Assembly (NCBI RefSeq): GCF_900105215.1
Contig: NZ_FOIP01000002.1
Span: 620,001 to 684,000 of the forward strand
Length of the DNA stretch: 64,000 nucleotides
Reading direction: 5' to 3'
From: Lacrimispora sphenoides
GTDB taxonomy: Bacteria; Bacillota; Clostridia; Lachnospirales; Lachnospiraceae
Part shown: in pieces, positions 17,344 to 25,208 of the stretch
Position numbering within the stretch: the stretch's first letter is position 1
How the letters are laid out: each line of letters opens with the position of its first letter
Program-made: the position numbers and the translations under genes
Notes under the pieces: generated by a model
Databases searched by the model: none
Told to the model about the DNA's origin: nothing
What the model saw: the letters and a program-made list of their open reading frames with translations, nothing else

Positions 17344-17892
17344 ATGGCTAAAGCTTTAGGTTTAATTGAAGTACGTGGAAAATTAGGAGCAATCCTGGCA
17401 GCAGATGCAGCTGTAAAGGAGGCAAATGTAATTCTACTTGGAAGTGAAACAATCCGTGGAGGATTGACAACAATTCATATTATTGGAGATATTGCGGCAG
17501 TCAAAGCAGCGATTAAGGCAGGTGAAGTTGCTGTGGCAGATAAGAATTGTCTTATCAGTAGTCATGTTATCCCACGCTTGGATGACCAAGTTGAGCAGAT
17601 GTTGATGAAATCATTTGGTAAAAAGGAAGGTAATCCTTCGGAAACAAATGATACAAATGAATCAAATGAATCAAATGAATCAAATCAACTGATTGTAGAA
17701 GTAATAGAGAAAGATGTAGATTCATCCTTTGATAAAGAACGGCTGGAAAAAATGAGAGTGACCGATTTACGTTCACTTGCATATAAATCAAATCTTTCTA
17801 CCATAAAGAAGTCAGAAATTAAATCTGCTAACAAAGCAGTGCTTATTGAAACATTGCTGGATAAAGGAGTTAAGCATAATGGGATTGATTGA
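17344..17892 (+). CDS. EutK-like BMC shell protein with C-terminal SAP/Rho-N-like domain
   Basis: Residues 1-85 are a standard BMC-H domain (ALGLIEVRGKLGAILAADAA, IRGGLTTIHIIGDIAAVKAA, ISSHVIPRLDD). Residues 95-125 are a polar linker with a 9-bp tandem repeat. Residues 140-178 form a short helical unit (LEKMRVTDLRSLAYKSNLS, then SANKAVLIETLL) that resembles SAP or Rho N-terminal nucleic-acid-binding motifs. Enteric EutK also carries a putative nucleic-acid-binding C-terminus, but of winged-helix type, so this is an analogous layout. The last 14 bases overlap eutE. The domain call is by eye only. Confidence 0.8.
   Translation: MAKALGLIEVRGKLGAILAADAAVKEANVILLGSETIRGGLTTIHIIGDIAAVKAAIKAGEVAVADKNCLISSHVIPRLDDQVEQMLMKSFGKKEGNPSETNDTNESNESNESNQLIVEVIEKDVDSSFDKERLEKMRVTDLRSLAYKSNLSTIKKSEIKSANKAVLIETLLDKGVKHNGID
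17647..17688 (+). repeat. 9-bp tandem repeat in the EutK-like linker
   Basis: Three exact AATGAATCA units (17656-17682) with one degenerate unit on each side encode Asn-Glu-Ser repeats between the shell domain and the C-terminal domain. In-frame copy change would alter linker length only. Confidence 0.85.
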
Positions 17893-19357
17893 TAAAGATC
17901 TTGTTTCAGTTCAAGAAACCAGGGATTTACTGAAGAAAGCAAAAGAAGCGCAAATAGAAATAGCCAAGTTATCTCAAGAAGAAATCGACACTATTTGTAA
18001 GGCTATGGCAAAAGCAGCTTTTGACAATCGTTTAAAGCTGGCTAAAATGGCACAAGAAGAAACCGGGTTTGGAAAATGGCAGGACAAGGTCCTTAAAAAT
18101 GCCTTTGCATCAAGAGATTTATTAAATTCGATAAAAGATATGAAGACAGTAGGTATAATCACAAACAATATAGAAGCAAAATATATGGAAGTAGCTGTTC
18201 CTGTTGGAGTCGTGGCAGGCCTTATTCCTTCAACAAATCCGACATCAACAGTGATCTATAAGGCACTAATAAGCATTAAGGCAGGGAATGCGATTGTATT
18301 TTCACCTCATCCAAGTGCATTAAATTGTATCAAGGAAACAGTTCGCATCATAAATGAAGCAGGAAAAAGCGTTGGTTTACCAGATGGTGCTATTAGTGTA
18401 ATTACAACAGTTACAACACAGGCAACTAATGAATTAATGAAAAATGAAAATACAAATTTGATTCTTGCTACTGGTGGCTCTGCAATGGTACGTGCAGCAT
18501 ATTCCTCTGGAACACCGGCAATTGGAGTAGGGCCAGGGAATGGACCTGCATTTATAGAACGTAGTGCAGATATCCAGAAAGCAGTTGCGCTTATTCTTGA
18601 ATCTAAGACATTTGATAATGGTACAATTTGTGCATCGGAACAGTCGATTATTGTTGAAGAAATCAGTAGAGAAAAAGTGATTTCGGAATTCAAGAAACAA
18701 GGTGGTTATTTCTTATCAAAAAATGATGCACTGAAACTTGAAAAGTATATTCTAAGACCAAACGGTACAATGAATCCTAAGATCGTTGGAAGGACGGCGC
18801 AGGTTGTTGCTGAATTAGCTGGTATTTCTGTACCAGAAGATGCAAAAGTTCTTATTGCCGAAGAAACACGTGTTGGTGATCTTGCACCGTATTCAAGAGA
18901 AAAATTATCACCAATTTTAGCCTTCTATACGGTAAATACCTGGGAAGAAGCCCGTGATTTAAGCATCAAGATTTTAAACTTTGAAGGCGCAGGACACACG
19001 ATGGTTATTCACACAGCAAACAATAAAATTACAGAAGATTTTGCCTTAAAAGTACCGGTTTCCCGACTACTTATAAACTGTTCGGCTACATTAGGCGGAA
19101 TCGGAGCAACGACTAACCTTAGACCTGCCTTGACGCTAGGTTGTGGAGCTGTAGGAGGTAGTTCTACTTCTGACAATGTTGGCCCACAGAATTTATTTAA
19201 TCTTCGCCGGGTTGTATATGGCGTTAGGACATTAGATGAAATACGTGGAGAAGATAAATTTGGAGATGTTAGTGAGAAAGCTGTTGAAGACTTGGGACTT
19301 AATAAGGATCAATTAATCGATTTACTCGTAGAACGTGTTCTGCAAAAGCTAAAATAA
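17879..19357 (+). CDS. eutE: CoA-acylating acetaldehyde dehydrogenase
   Basis: Oxidises acetaldehyde to acetyl-CoA with NAD+ in the compartment. 492 aa; the start at 17879 follows AAAGGAG and excludes an 11-codon extension. The N-terminus (DKDLVSVQETRDLLKKAKEA) fits a cargo-targeting helix. ALDH core: VPVGVVAGLIPSTNPTSTVI, GPGNGPAFIERSAD, catalytic Cys in DNGTICASEQSIIVEE, and GAGHTMVIHT late. It overlaps the EutK-like gene by 14 bases, suggesting coupled translation. Confidence 0.96.
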   Translation: MGLIDKDLVSVQETRDLLKKAKEAQIEIAKLSQEEIDTICKAMAKAAFDNRLKLAKMAQEETGFGKWQDKVLKNAFASRDLLNSIKDMKTVGIITNNIEAKYMEVAVPVGVVAGLIPSTNPTSTVIYKALISIKAGNAIVFSPHPSALNCIKETVRIINEAGKSVGLPDGAISVITTVTTQATNELMKNENTNLILATGGSAMVRAAYSSGTPAIGVGPGNGPAFIERSADIQKAVALILESKTFDNGTICASEQSIIVEEISREKVISEFKKQGGYFLSKNDALKLEKYILRPNGTMNPKIVGRTAQVVAELAGISVPEDAKVLIAEETRVGDLAPYSREKLSPILAFYTVNTWEEARDLSIKILNFEGAGHTMVIHTANNKITEDFALKVPVSRLLINCSATLGGIGATTNLRPALTLGCGAVGGSSTSDNVGPQNLFNLRRVVYGVRTLDEIRGEDKFGDVSEKAVEDLGLNKDQLIDLLVERVLQKLK

Positions 19358-19416
19358 GCAAAGAGCAGCACAATCATTAATAACAAAATAAAAATATAAT
19401 CTAGGAGGAAGATACA

Positions 19417-19716
19417 ATGGCTAATACAAACGCATTAGGAATGATTGAAACAAAAGGATTGGTAGCTGCAGTAGAGGCAGCAGATGCAATGGTTAAAGCA
19501 GCAAATGTAACGTTAATTGGAAAAGAACAAGTAGGTGGCGGACTGGTAACGGTTATGGTTCGTGGGGATGTAGGAGCTGTTAAAGCCGCAACAGATGCTG
19601 GAGCTGCAGCTGCAGAAGCAGTTGGTGAATTAATATCTGTTCATGTAATTCCACGTCCACATATGGAAGTAGATGTAATCCTGCCAAAATACGATTCACA
19701 GGCTTCGAACTCATGA
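19417..19716 (+). CDS. eutM: EutM/PduA-like BMC hexamer shell protein
   Basis: Major hexagonal shell tile. 99 aa. Canonical order: [40 protein letters not shown] (the GGG near the pore), [20 protein letters not shown], and [20 protein letters not shown] site. It is followed by a large stem-loop in the 92-base gap before the next gene, which could raise the amount of shell mRNA relative to downstream genes. Confidence 0.96.
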   Translation: MANTNALGMIETKGLVAAVEAADAMVKAANVTLIGKEQVGGGLVTVMVRGDVGAVKAATDAGAAAAEAVGELISVHVIPRPHMEVDVILPKYDSQASNS

Positions 19717-19740
19717 TGAACGCTTAAAGTTGCAAGATTT

Positions 19741-19788
19741 AAAGTGAGGCTGAGGCATAATAAAAGGATATGCCCAGCCTTTACTTTA
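19741..19788 (+). other. Intercistronic stem-loop after eutM
   Basis: Arms of about 18 bases (AAAGTGAGGCTGAGGCAT against its imperfect complement, with small bulges) around an 11-base loop, with no T-run after it. Could protect upstream mRNA, attenuate downstream transcription, or be an antitermination target as in EutV-controlled operons. Confidence 0.55.
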
Positions 19789-19808
19789 TCGAGGGGAAGT
19801 GAGTACTA

Positions 19809-20546
19809 ATGGCCATTTTAACGGAAAGTAAAATAAAAAGACTGCTACGTACGACGAACTTAAAAGAAACAAAAGTCTTAATTTTAGAACCTGGGACTGT
19901 GATTACACCTTCTGCAAAAGAATATTTAAAGGATATCACGATTGAATATATGAAAATACCAGAAGCATCTGAGACTAAGACTCAAGAAGCAGTATTCCCG
20001 ATGACCCAGTTGCAAGCAAAGGAACCCCCAAATGCAAAAAATATCCAAGATGTTTTAATATATATCAATGGAAATGGACAAGTTATGTGGAAAAGTCACT
20101 TAACTTATCAATTTGGAATTAAAATTAATATTACAATAAGCCATATAGTGACTTTACAAAAGAAAAGTCACTGTATAGGAAATACGGAGCTGGCAGATGC
20201 TTTAAATACTATTCTAATGGTAGTCAAGACAATAACAATGGAGACTTTAGCTTCATACAGGTTAGATCTGGTACAGGAAATTGAAAAGTTATTGGAAGAC
20301 AAAAGGCCATACATTGACAGTAAATATCCAGAAGGTTCCTTTATTCCAACCTATAAAGATGAAGAATGTGTCATTGCTTTATTTGAGTTACATGCATATT
20401 TACAAGAATTAGAACATTTTATTGCGAAAGAAATGAAGGAAGGCCTGAAACTTGAGGATTATATAAAATGCATTTCGATTGCAACTACTTTGAAGGATTA
20501 TTGTTGGATTCTGATGGTGCAGATGAAAGAAAATTCAGTAAAATAG
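19809..20546 (+). CDS. EutT-like cobalamin adenosyltransferase-family protein lacking the CCxxC motif
   Basis: 245 aa. Residues 1-50 (ESKIKRLLRTTNLKETKVLI, then TPSAKEYLKDITIEYMK) match the N-terminal start of EutT. The rest is a helical region where EutT has its cobalamin adenosyltransferase domain. Salmonella EutT has a His-x11-CCxxC metal motif after the first domain; in this protein the corresponding linker (QLQAKEPPNAKNIQDVLIY) has no cysteine. It may be an active metal-free form or may have lost activity, with the PduO-type gene upstream doing the work. Position between eutM and pduL is usual for Firmicutes eut. Moderate certainty. Confidence 0.7.
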   Translation: MAILTESKIKRLLRTTNLKETKVLILEPGTVITPSAKEYLKDITIEYMKIPEASETKTQEAVFPMTQLQAKEPPNAKNIQDVLIYINGNGQVMWKSHLTYQFGIKINITISHIVTLQKKSHCIGNTELADALNTILMVVKTITMETLASYRLDLVQEIEKLLEDKRPYIDSKYPEGSFIPTYKDEECVIALFELHAYLQELEHFIAKEMKEGLKLEDYIKCISIATTLKDYCWILMVQMKENSVK

Positions 20547-20556
20547 GGGTGATAAT

Positions 20557-21192
20557 ATGACTAATTATAGTATTGATACAATTGTAGATACAGTTGTCTC
20601 TCGTATACAAGAAGTAATGGATCAATCTTTTGAAATTGAAGCAAGTGGACGCCATATCCATCTGGATCGGGAGGCAATCGATACCCTCTTTGGTGCGGGG
20701 TATCAATTACACCCAACGAAGTATTTATCTCAGCCAGGCGAATTTGCATCAGAAGAACGAGTGAGTATTGAAGGACCTAAAGGCACGATTCACGATGTTA
20801 TAATTCTTGGACCAGAGCGAAAAAACTGTCAAGTGGAGGTTTCATTAACAGATGCACGTTCGCTAGGTGTAAATGCGCCAGTTCAATTAAGTGGTAATAT
20901 TGATAACACTCCAGGGATTATTGTGAGGAAAGGCTCTAAGACTATTGTTTTAGATAGAGGTGTTATAGTTGCAAAACGCCATATTCATGTAAAAGATACA
21001 GATGCTGTAAAGTTAGGTGTTAAAGATCAAGAGAGAGTATCTGTTCAAGTGTTTAGTAAAAGACCACTTATATTTGAGGATGTTATGGTGAGAATAAGTC
21101 CCAAGTTTGAGACTTATATGCACATTGATTATGATGAAGCAAATGCTTGTGGTCATAGTAAGGGTGTTCGTGGGTGTATTGTTAAGAGGTGA
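20557..21192 (+). CDS. pduL: PduL-type phosphotransacylase
   Basis: Converts acetyl-CoA to acetyl-phosphate, recycling CoA in the lumen; it replaces the Pta-like EutD. 211 aa. N-terminal helix (DTIVDTVVSRIQEVMDQ) fits an encapsulation peptide. Metal-binding and conserved PduL motifs: ASGRHIHLDREAID, GPERKNCQVEVSLTDAR, VAKRHIHVKDTDAVKLG, and MHIDYDEANACG. Site GGGGTG precedes the ATG. Ends 5 bases before the next start. Confidence 0.95.
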   Translation: MTNYSIDTIVDTVVSRIQEVMDQSFEIEASGRHIHLDREAIDTLFGAGYQLHPTKYLSQPGEFASEERVSIEGPKGTIHDVIILGPERKNCQVEVSLTDARSLGVNAPVQLSGNIDNTPGIIVRKGSKTIVLDRGVIVAKRHIHVKDTDAVKLGVKDQERVSVQVFSKRPLIFEDVMVRISPKFETYMHIDYDEANACGHSKGVRGCIVKR

Positions 21193-21197
21193 TATGG

Positions 21198-21815
21198 ATG
21201 GACAATAATGAGATAATAGTGCAAAAAATCACTGATATTATCATACAACGTTTGCAGAAGGAAGAACATAGAAAGACCGTTGTTTTTTTAGGGAAAGAAT
21301 ATTCAAGTATTCGGACTTACTATGAAAATAGAGGCTATGAAATAGCTTCTGTAAAAGATGAATCTGATACGGATATAGTAATCGTTACTGAACTAACTAT
21401 TTTAAATATGAACCGCATTGCACTGGGACTTCCTCAAACAGAAGATGAAGTTATTATTTTTCAACGTTTATTAAATAAGAAGAAAGTTTTTTTCTTAGAA
21501 GAAGGAATGGAACTTCATGCAAGTCAGCATGTGGCCCCGCGAGCATTGCTGCAGGTCCTTGAGAATTATAAAAACCAATTGGTAAGATATGGTGCTTCTA
21601 TACTTCCGTTAAAGCATTTTGAAAAGATAAATGAAACGATCAATCAGGAAGTAAAAGATATAACTAATAAGAGTGATAGGAAAGAGCTTCTTACCATAGC
21701 AAAAGTGCGAAAACTGAACTTACATGCAGGAGACATCTTTGAAACAGATAGGAACATCATTGTTACAGCATTGGCCAGGGATTATTTACGAGATTTAGGT
21801 GTTGAGATCGTATAG
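21198..21815 (+). CDS. Eut-operon hypothetical protein (resembles the conserved TIGR02536-type family)
   Basis: 205 aa from ATG 21198 (AGAGGTG upstream); a GTG three codons earlier is also possible. The N-terminal helix (NNEIIVQKITDIIIQRLQ) looks like a cargo-targeting peptide, so the protein may sit inside the shell. The middle part looks alpha/beta. The C-terminal 35 residues (RKLNLHAGDIFETDRNIIVT, then ALARDYLRDLGVEIV) repeat the pattern at the start of the EutT-like protein two genes upstream. No catalytic motif is recognised. Proteins of this sort recur in Firmicutes eut operons; the family name is from memory. Confidence 0.7.
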   Translation: MDNNEIIVQKITDIIIQRLQKEEHRKTVVFLGKEYSSIRTYYENRGYEIASVKDESDTDIVIVTELTILNMNRIALGLPQTEDEVIIFQRLLNKKKVFFLEEGMELHASQHVAPRALLQVLENYKNQLVRYGASILPLKHFEKINETINQEVKDITNKSDRKELLTIAKVRKLNLHAGDIFETDRNIIVTALARDYLRDLGVEIV

Positions 21816-21828
21816 AAAGGAGCATGCT

Positions 21829-22101
21829 ATGTTCATTGGAAAAGTTGTTGGCAGCTTATGGGCTACTCGCAAGGATGAAAAGTTAAATGGTTTAAAGTTC
21901 CTGCTTATTGAAAAACAACGAAACGAACATGAGGCTGATCCTGCTTTGGTTGTTGCAGTTGATCATGTAGGTGCGGGCATTGGAGAATCTGTACTGATTA
22001 CGACTGGCAGCTCTGGCCGTCTATCTTTTGATGGTAAAAGTATTCCTGTTGATATGGTTATTGTCGGTATTATAGACACTGTGGACTATCCAAAGGAATG
22101 A
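21829..22101 (+). CDS. eutN: EutN/CcmL-type pentameric shell vertex protein
   Basis: Caps the vertices of the polyhedral shell. 90 aa from ATG 21829 (AAAGGAG upstream). Typical sequence: MFIGKVVGSLWATRKDEKLN, LKFLLIEKQRN, VVAVDHVGAGIGESVLITTG, and IPVDMVIVGIIDTVD. The longer frame overlapping the previous gene adds 10 unlikely residues. Confidence 0.95.
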   Translation: MFIGKVVGSLWATRKDEKLNGLKFLLIEKQRNEHEADPALVVAVDHVGAGIGESVLITTGSSGRLSFDGKSIPVDMVIVGIIDTVDYPKE

Positions 22102-22125
22102 TAAAAACTGAATGGAGTGAAATGA

Positions 22126-23211
22126 ATGAGTATTAATGAGATTATAATTTGGCTTATGGTAATTATAATGGTCATAGGTGCAATCGACCGTTCACTGGGC
22201 AATAAAACTGGTTTAGGTAAACAATTTGAAGAAGGTATACTGGCTATGGGTTCCTTAGCACTTTCAATGGCTGGTATCATTGTTTTAGCACCGAAGTTAT
22301 CGGACTGGCTAAGTCCTATCATTGTTCCTGTTTACAAAGTGTTAGGAGCAGATCCGGCAATGTTTGCAGGAACTCTATTAGCAAATGATATGGGTGGGTT
22401 TTTCTTGGCGCAACAAATGACTTCTGACCCATTAATTGTTCTTTTCTCAGGTGGTATTTTAGGTGCCATGATGGGAGCAACACTTGTATTTACAATCCCA
22501 GTTGGATTGGGGATTATCAGTAACGAAGATACAAAGTATCTGGCACAAGGAGTATTATGTGGGATTGTGACGATTCCAATTGGAGCATTAGTTTCAGGAA
22601 TCATGATGGGTATGCCAATCGTTAAAGTCTTTATGAATTTAATACCTATCATAGTTGTGGCGATTTTAATTTCAATTGGACTATTTAAAATCCCTGAAGG
22701 TATGATTAAAGGGTTCAATGTATTTGGGAAAGTAATAGTGGCTGTTGGAGCTATTGGGTTGGCAATTGGAGGATTAGACTTACTATTAGGTATCAAAGTA
22801 TTTGAAAATCAAGATACCCTTGAAGTTGGATTCCAGACAGTTGGTGGTATTGCCATTACTTTAGCTGGTGCTTATGGATTGGTATTCTTGATCACGAAGA
22901 TATTCAAGAAACCATTGATGAAACTAGGCCATCTGTTAGGAATGAATGATATTGCAGCAGCAGGTCTTATTGCATCTCTTGCAAATAATATTGCCATGTT
23001 CCAAACAGTAAAAGATATGGATAAACGTGGAAAGGTGATTAATATCGCTTTTGCAGTTTCAGCATCTTTTACATTTGGTGACCATTTAGGATTTACAGCC
23101 GGTGTTGCCCCAGAGTTGATTACTCCAATGATTATTGGCAAGCTAGTCGGTGGTATTTCTGCTATTTTTGTTGCCATATTTTTATCTAAACGTGTATTTA
23201 GGATTGAATAA
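22126..23211 (+). CDS. eutH: EutH ethanolamine permease
   Basis: Integral membrane protein for uptake of ethanolamine. 361 aa with about ten hydrophobic segments. Family stretches: MVIGAIDRSLGNKTGLGKQF, FEEGILAMGSLALSMAGII, LANDMGGFFLAQQM, GIVTIPIGALVSGIMMG, and FGDHLGFTAGVAPELI. Slightly shorter than the enteric protein (about 408). Near the end of the operon, after the vertex gene. Confidence 0.95.
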   Translation: MSINEIIIWLMVIIMVIGAIDRSLGNKTGLGKQFEEGILAMGSLALSMAGIIVLAPKLSDWLSPIIVPVYKVLGADPAMFAGTLLANDMGGFFLAQQMTSDPLIVLFSGGILGAMMGATLVFTIPVGLGIISNEDTKYLAQGVLCGIVTIPIGALVSGIMMGMPIVKVFMNLIPIIVVAILISIGLFKIPEGMIKGFNVFGKVIVAVGAIGLAIGGLDLLLGIKVFENQDTLEVGFQTVGGIAITLAGAYGLVFLITKIFKKPLMKLGHLLGMNDIAAAGLIASLANNIAMFQTVKDMDKRGKVINIAFAVSASFTFGDHLGFTAGVAPELITPMIIGKLVGGISAIFVAIFLSKRVFRIE

Positions 23212-23250
23212 AGAGAATACGATGGAGATTTAAGTACGGATGGAGGTAAG

Positions 23251-23712
23251 ATGTTGAATATAGACAGATCAGAAATTGAAAAGCTAGTTCGTAGTATTAT
23301 AATGGAAGAATACAGCAATAAGTTAAATGATTCTTCAAAGAGGCATGTTGACTCTAGTGGTGTAATGTCCATTTCGTTGCCACTGTTTTCTGTAAGTGAA
23401 GAAGACCGATTGGACACAGGCAACCCGAATCATAAAGTGTATACAAAGGATTTAGTGTCACTTTCTGAAAGTCCCAGACTAGGTTGTGGACTAATGGTAA
23501 TGGAAAATACTACCTTCGATTGGACGTTAGGGTATGATGAAATTGATTATATCATCGAAGGAACTTTAACTATTATCATAGATGGCCGTCGTATAACTGC
23601 CAATGCAGGAGAATTGATTTTGATTCCAAGTGGATCAAGGATTCAGTTTTCCGTTGAAGGAAAGGCAAGATTTATCTATGTGACTTATCCGGCTGATTGG
23701 CAAAATAAATAA
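23251..23712 (+). CDS. eutQ: EutQ-like cupin protein (possible acetate kinase)
   Basis: Cupin-fold protein; Salmonella EutQ was reported to have acetate kinase activity and to aid shell assembly. 153 aa, shorter than the ~230 aa enteric form, which has a longer N-terminal part. The N-terminus (DRSEIEKLVRSIIMEEYS) again resembles an encapsulation helix. Cupin core: LDTGNPNHKVYTKDLVSL, TLGYDEIDYIIEGTLTIII, and AGELILIPSGSRIQFSV. Last clear gene of the operon. No convincing terminator follows; only a weak 6-bp hairpin near 23720-23752. Confidence 0.9.
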   Translation: MLNIDRSEIEKLVRSIIMEEYSNKLNDSSKRHVDSSGVMSISLPLFSVSEEDRLDTGNPNHKVYTKDLVSLSESPRLGCGLMVMENTTFDWTLGYDEIDYIIEGTLTIIIDGRRITANAGELILIPSGSRIQFSVEGKARFIYVTYPADWQNK

Positions 23713-23775
23713 AAAGGCAAATAGTGGAAATAGTCCGTATACCCAAACTATTATTTATTCTAATTTATTCATGGT

Positions 23776-23895
23776 ATGATGAAAATTTACGAGGCAGTAT
23801 CTATAAGCAAAACAGAAGCTTTTTGTGTTGGAATACTGCCCAATCTTTTTATGAAAAGAGTAGGGGCTATTCGCACACTCTTTTTATTTACATAG
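23776..23895 (+). pseudogene. Fragment of a second AAC(3)-type acetyltransferase
   Basis: A 39-codon frame whose middle (GILPNLFMK, then GAIR) matches residues of the intact AAC(3)-type protein at 4364-5131. At DNA level 23809-23874 aligns without gaps to 4583-4648, about 58 of 66 bases by my count. The remainder of the gene is missing and TAG follows. The mismatches suggest a diverged allele rather than a fresh copy. Confidence 0.7.
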
Positions 23896-23991
23896 CATAA
23901 TTGTGGCGAAGCAGGTAGCCGCCAAAACACCTGGATCACTTTGGGCGTTTTGATGGTTGCTGGAGTTATATTTGTTAAGTTCTTTGAATGG
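23896..23991 (+). other. Short region with a possible decayed membrane-protein end
   Basis: Two adjacent frames, joined by a one-base shift near 23952, read AKQVAAKTPGSLWAF and LMVAGVIFVKFFEW before a stop. This looks like the last part of a small membrane protein, but no family is recognised. Nothing else is seen between the AAC(3) fragment and the marR control region. Confidence 0.25.
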
Positions 23992-24062
23992 TAGTTTCAA
24001 AAACGAAACTACTTGATGATTTTTTTTATGAGTGATATAATAGTTTTGTATTTGAAACTATT
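23992..24062 (+). promoter_or_regulatory. marR promoter with two matching operators
   Basis: TTGATG (24013-24018), 17 bases, TATAAT (24036-24041). Palindrome TAGTTTC-6-GAAACTA at 23992-24011 abuts the -35, and AATAGTTT-8-AAACTATT at 24039-24062 overlaps the -10 edge. The shared TAGTTT half-sites point to autorepression by the MarR protein. Confidence 0.75.
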
Positions 24063-24078
24063 ATATTTGGAGGTATTC

Positions 24079-24498
24079 TTGAGAGAAGCATTTGAGCGAT
24101 TCATGCGGGCTATCGACATGGATCAATATAACGAAATGAAACATAGCGATTGGGGCAAAGAAACCAGTTATATCAATATTCTGCATTTGTTTATCATTGG
24201 ACACAGAGAAAAAACGACGGTCAGCGAACTGGCAGAAACATTGGGACTTTCCCGTCCTGCCGTGACTCAAAAGGTAAATGAGCTGGAAGAGTTGGGGCTT
24301 ATTCAAAAAGTCCAGTCTACACAAGATAAGCGGTTCTTTTACATCTCATTATCCGATAGAGTAAAGCAGAGCAGCCAAAGTACAAAAGCGGATTCTGTAC
24401 TGGCTGCAGTAGAAAAGGCATTTTCCGAGGATAAAAAAGCTATTTTCACGGAAGTACTAAATTTTATGGCAGATTATATAAATGGAATTGAAAAGTAA
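24079..24498 (+). CDS. MarR-family transcriptional regulator
   Basis: Winged-helix dimer. 139 aa from TTG 24079, which follows TTGGAGG; the in-frame ATGs upstream lie within the promoter, so they cannot be starts. Winged helix: TVSELAETLGLSRPAVTQKV, NELEELGLIQKVQST, then wing DKRFFYISLSD. The next gene, 89 bases downstream, encodes a DHFR-like reductase and may be the target operon. Signal molecule unknown. Confidence 0.85.
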   Translation: MREAFERFMRAIDMDQYNEMKHSDWGKETSYINILHLFIIGHREKTTVSELAETLGLSRPAVTQKVNELEELGLIQKVQSTQDKRFFYISLSDRVKQSSQSTKADSVLAAVEKAFSEDKKAIFTEVLNFMADYINGIEK

Positions 24499-24587
24499 CA
24501 CTTACAGGATTATATGGGTGTCTACCTGTGGCTAGACCCGGTTCCGAATCCACTGTGCCAACACACGATGCAAAAGGAGTAGATACA

Positions 24588-25109
24588 ATGAGTGGAAAAA
24601 TTATTATGAACTTAGCCATCAGCATTGACGGATATATTGCTGATGAAAACGGAGGCTTTGACTGGATTGTTGGACAAGGCGATACCTCTATTGATACAGC
24701 AGAAAGAAGTGAATTTGAAGAGTTTCTTGCGGGCATAGAAATTATTGTTATGGGCAAAAACTGCTATGATCAGGGTTTTGCGAAAGAGTATCCAACAAAA
24801 ACGGTTTATGTAGCTACAAGTGAAGAGAAAGAAGATGAGGGGAATATCCGTTTTATCCGAGGCGATATTGTCAGCTTATTTGAAAAGGAAAAGGACAATG
24901 GTAAAAATATATTTCTGTTTGGAGGCGGCGGTCTGGTAGATCACTTTGTTAAGGCCAATGCTATTGATGAGTATATTGTGGGAATCATTCCGACGATACT
25001 TGGAAAGGGACGCCCTCTGTTTTTAGGAAACAATCCGACAATACAGCTTCATCTTGATAAATACACCATTAGCGATGGAATTGCTGTGTTTCATTACTCA
25101 AAACGATAA
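24588..25109 (+). CDS. Dihydrofolate reductase-like (RibD C-terminal family) protein
   Basis: NADPH-binding protein of the YyaP/YwjB type, of uncertain substrate. 173 aa from ATG 24588 after AAAGGAG. Landmarks: MNLAISIDGYIADENGGFDW at the start, GIEIIVMGKNCYD, the dinucleotide loop IFLFGGGGLVDHF, and DEYIVGIIPTILGKGRPLF. Not the folA housekeeping enzyme by sequence pattern. Probably in one transcript with marR. Confidence 0.85.
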   Translation: MSGKIIMNLAISIDGYIADENGGFDWIVGQGDTSIDTAERSEFEEFLAGIEIIVMGKNCYDQGFAKEYPTKTVYVATSEEKEDEGNIRFIRGDIVSLFEKEKDNGKNIFLFGGGGLVDHFVKANAIDEYIVGIIPTILGKGRPLFLGNNPTIQLHLDKYTISDGIAVFHYSKR

Positions 25110-25208
25110 AAGGAAACCAGCGCAATAAAATGCTATGGCCTAGATTTTTAATCAGCCCAGTGGCTAAACGTTTTTTGAATGTATGGTTTATATAATAGGA
25201 GGCAGTGT

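Noticed and set aside
22332..22796. Minus-strand frame of 154 codons under eutH
   Set aside because: Ile/Pro-rich complement of a membrane-protein gene; eutH on the plus strand is unambiguous.
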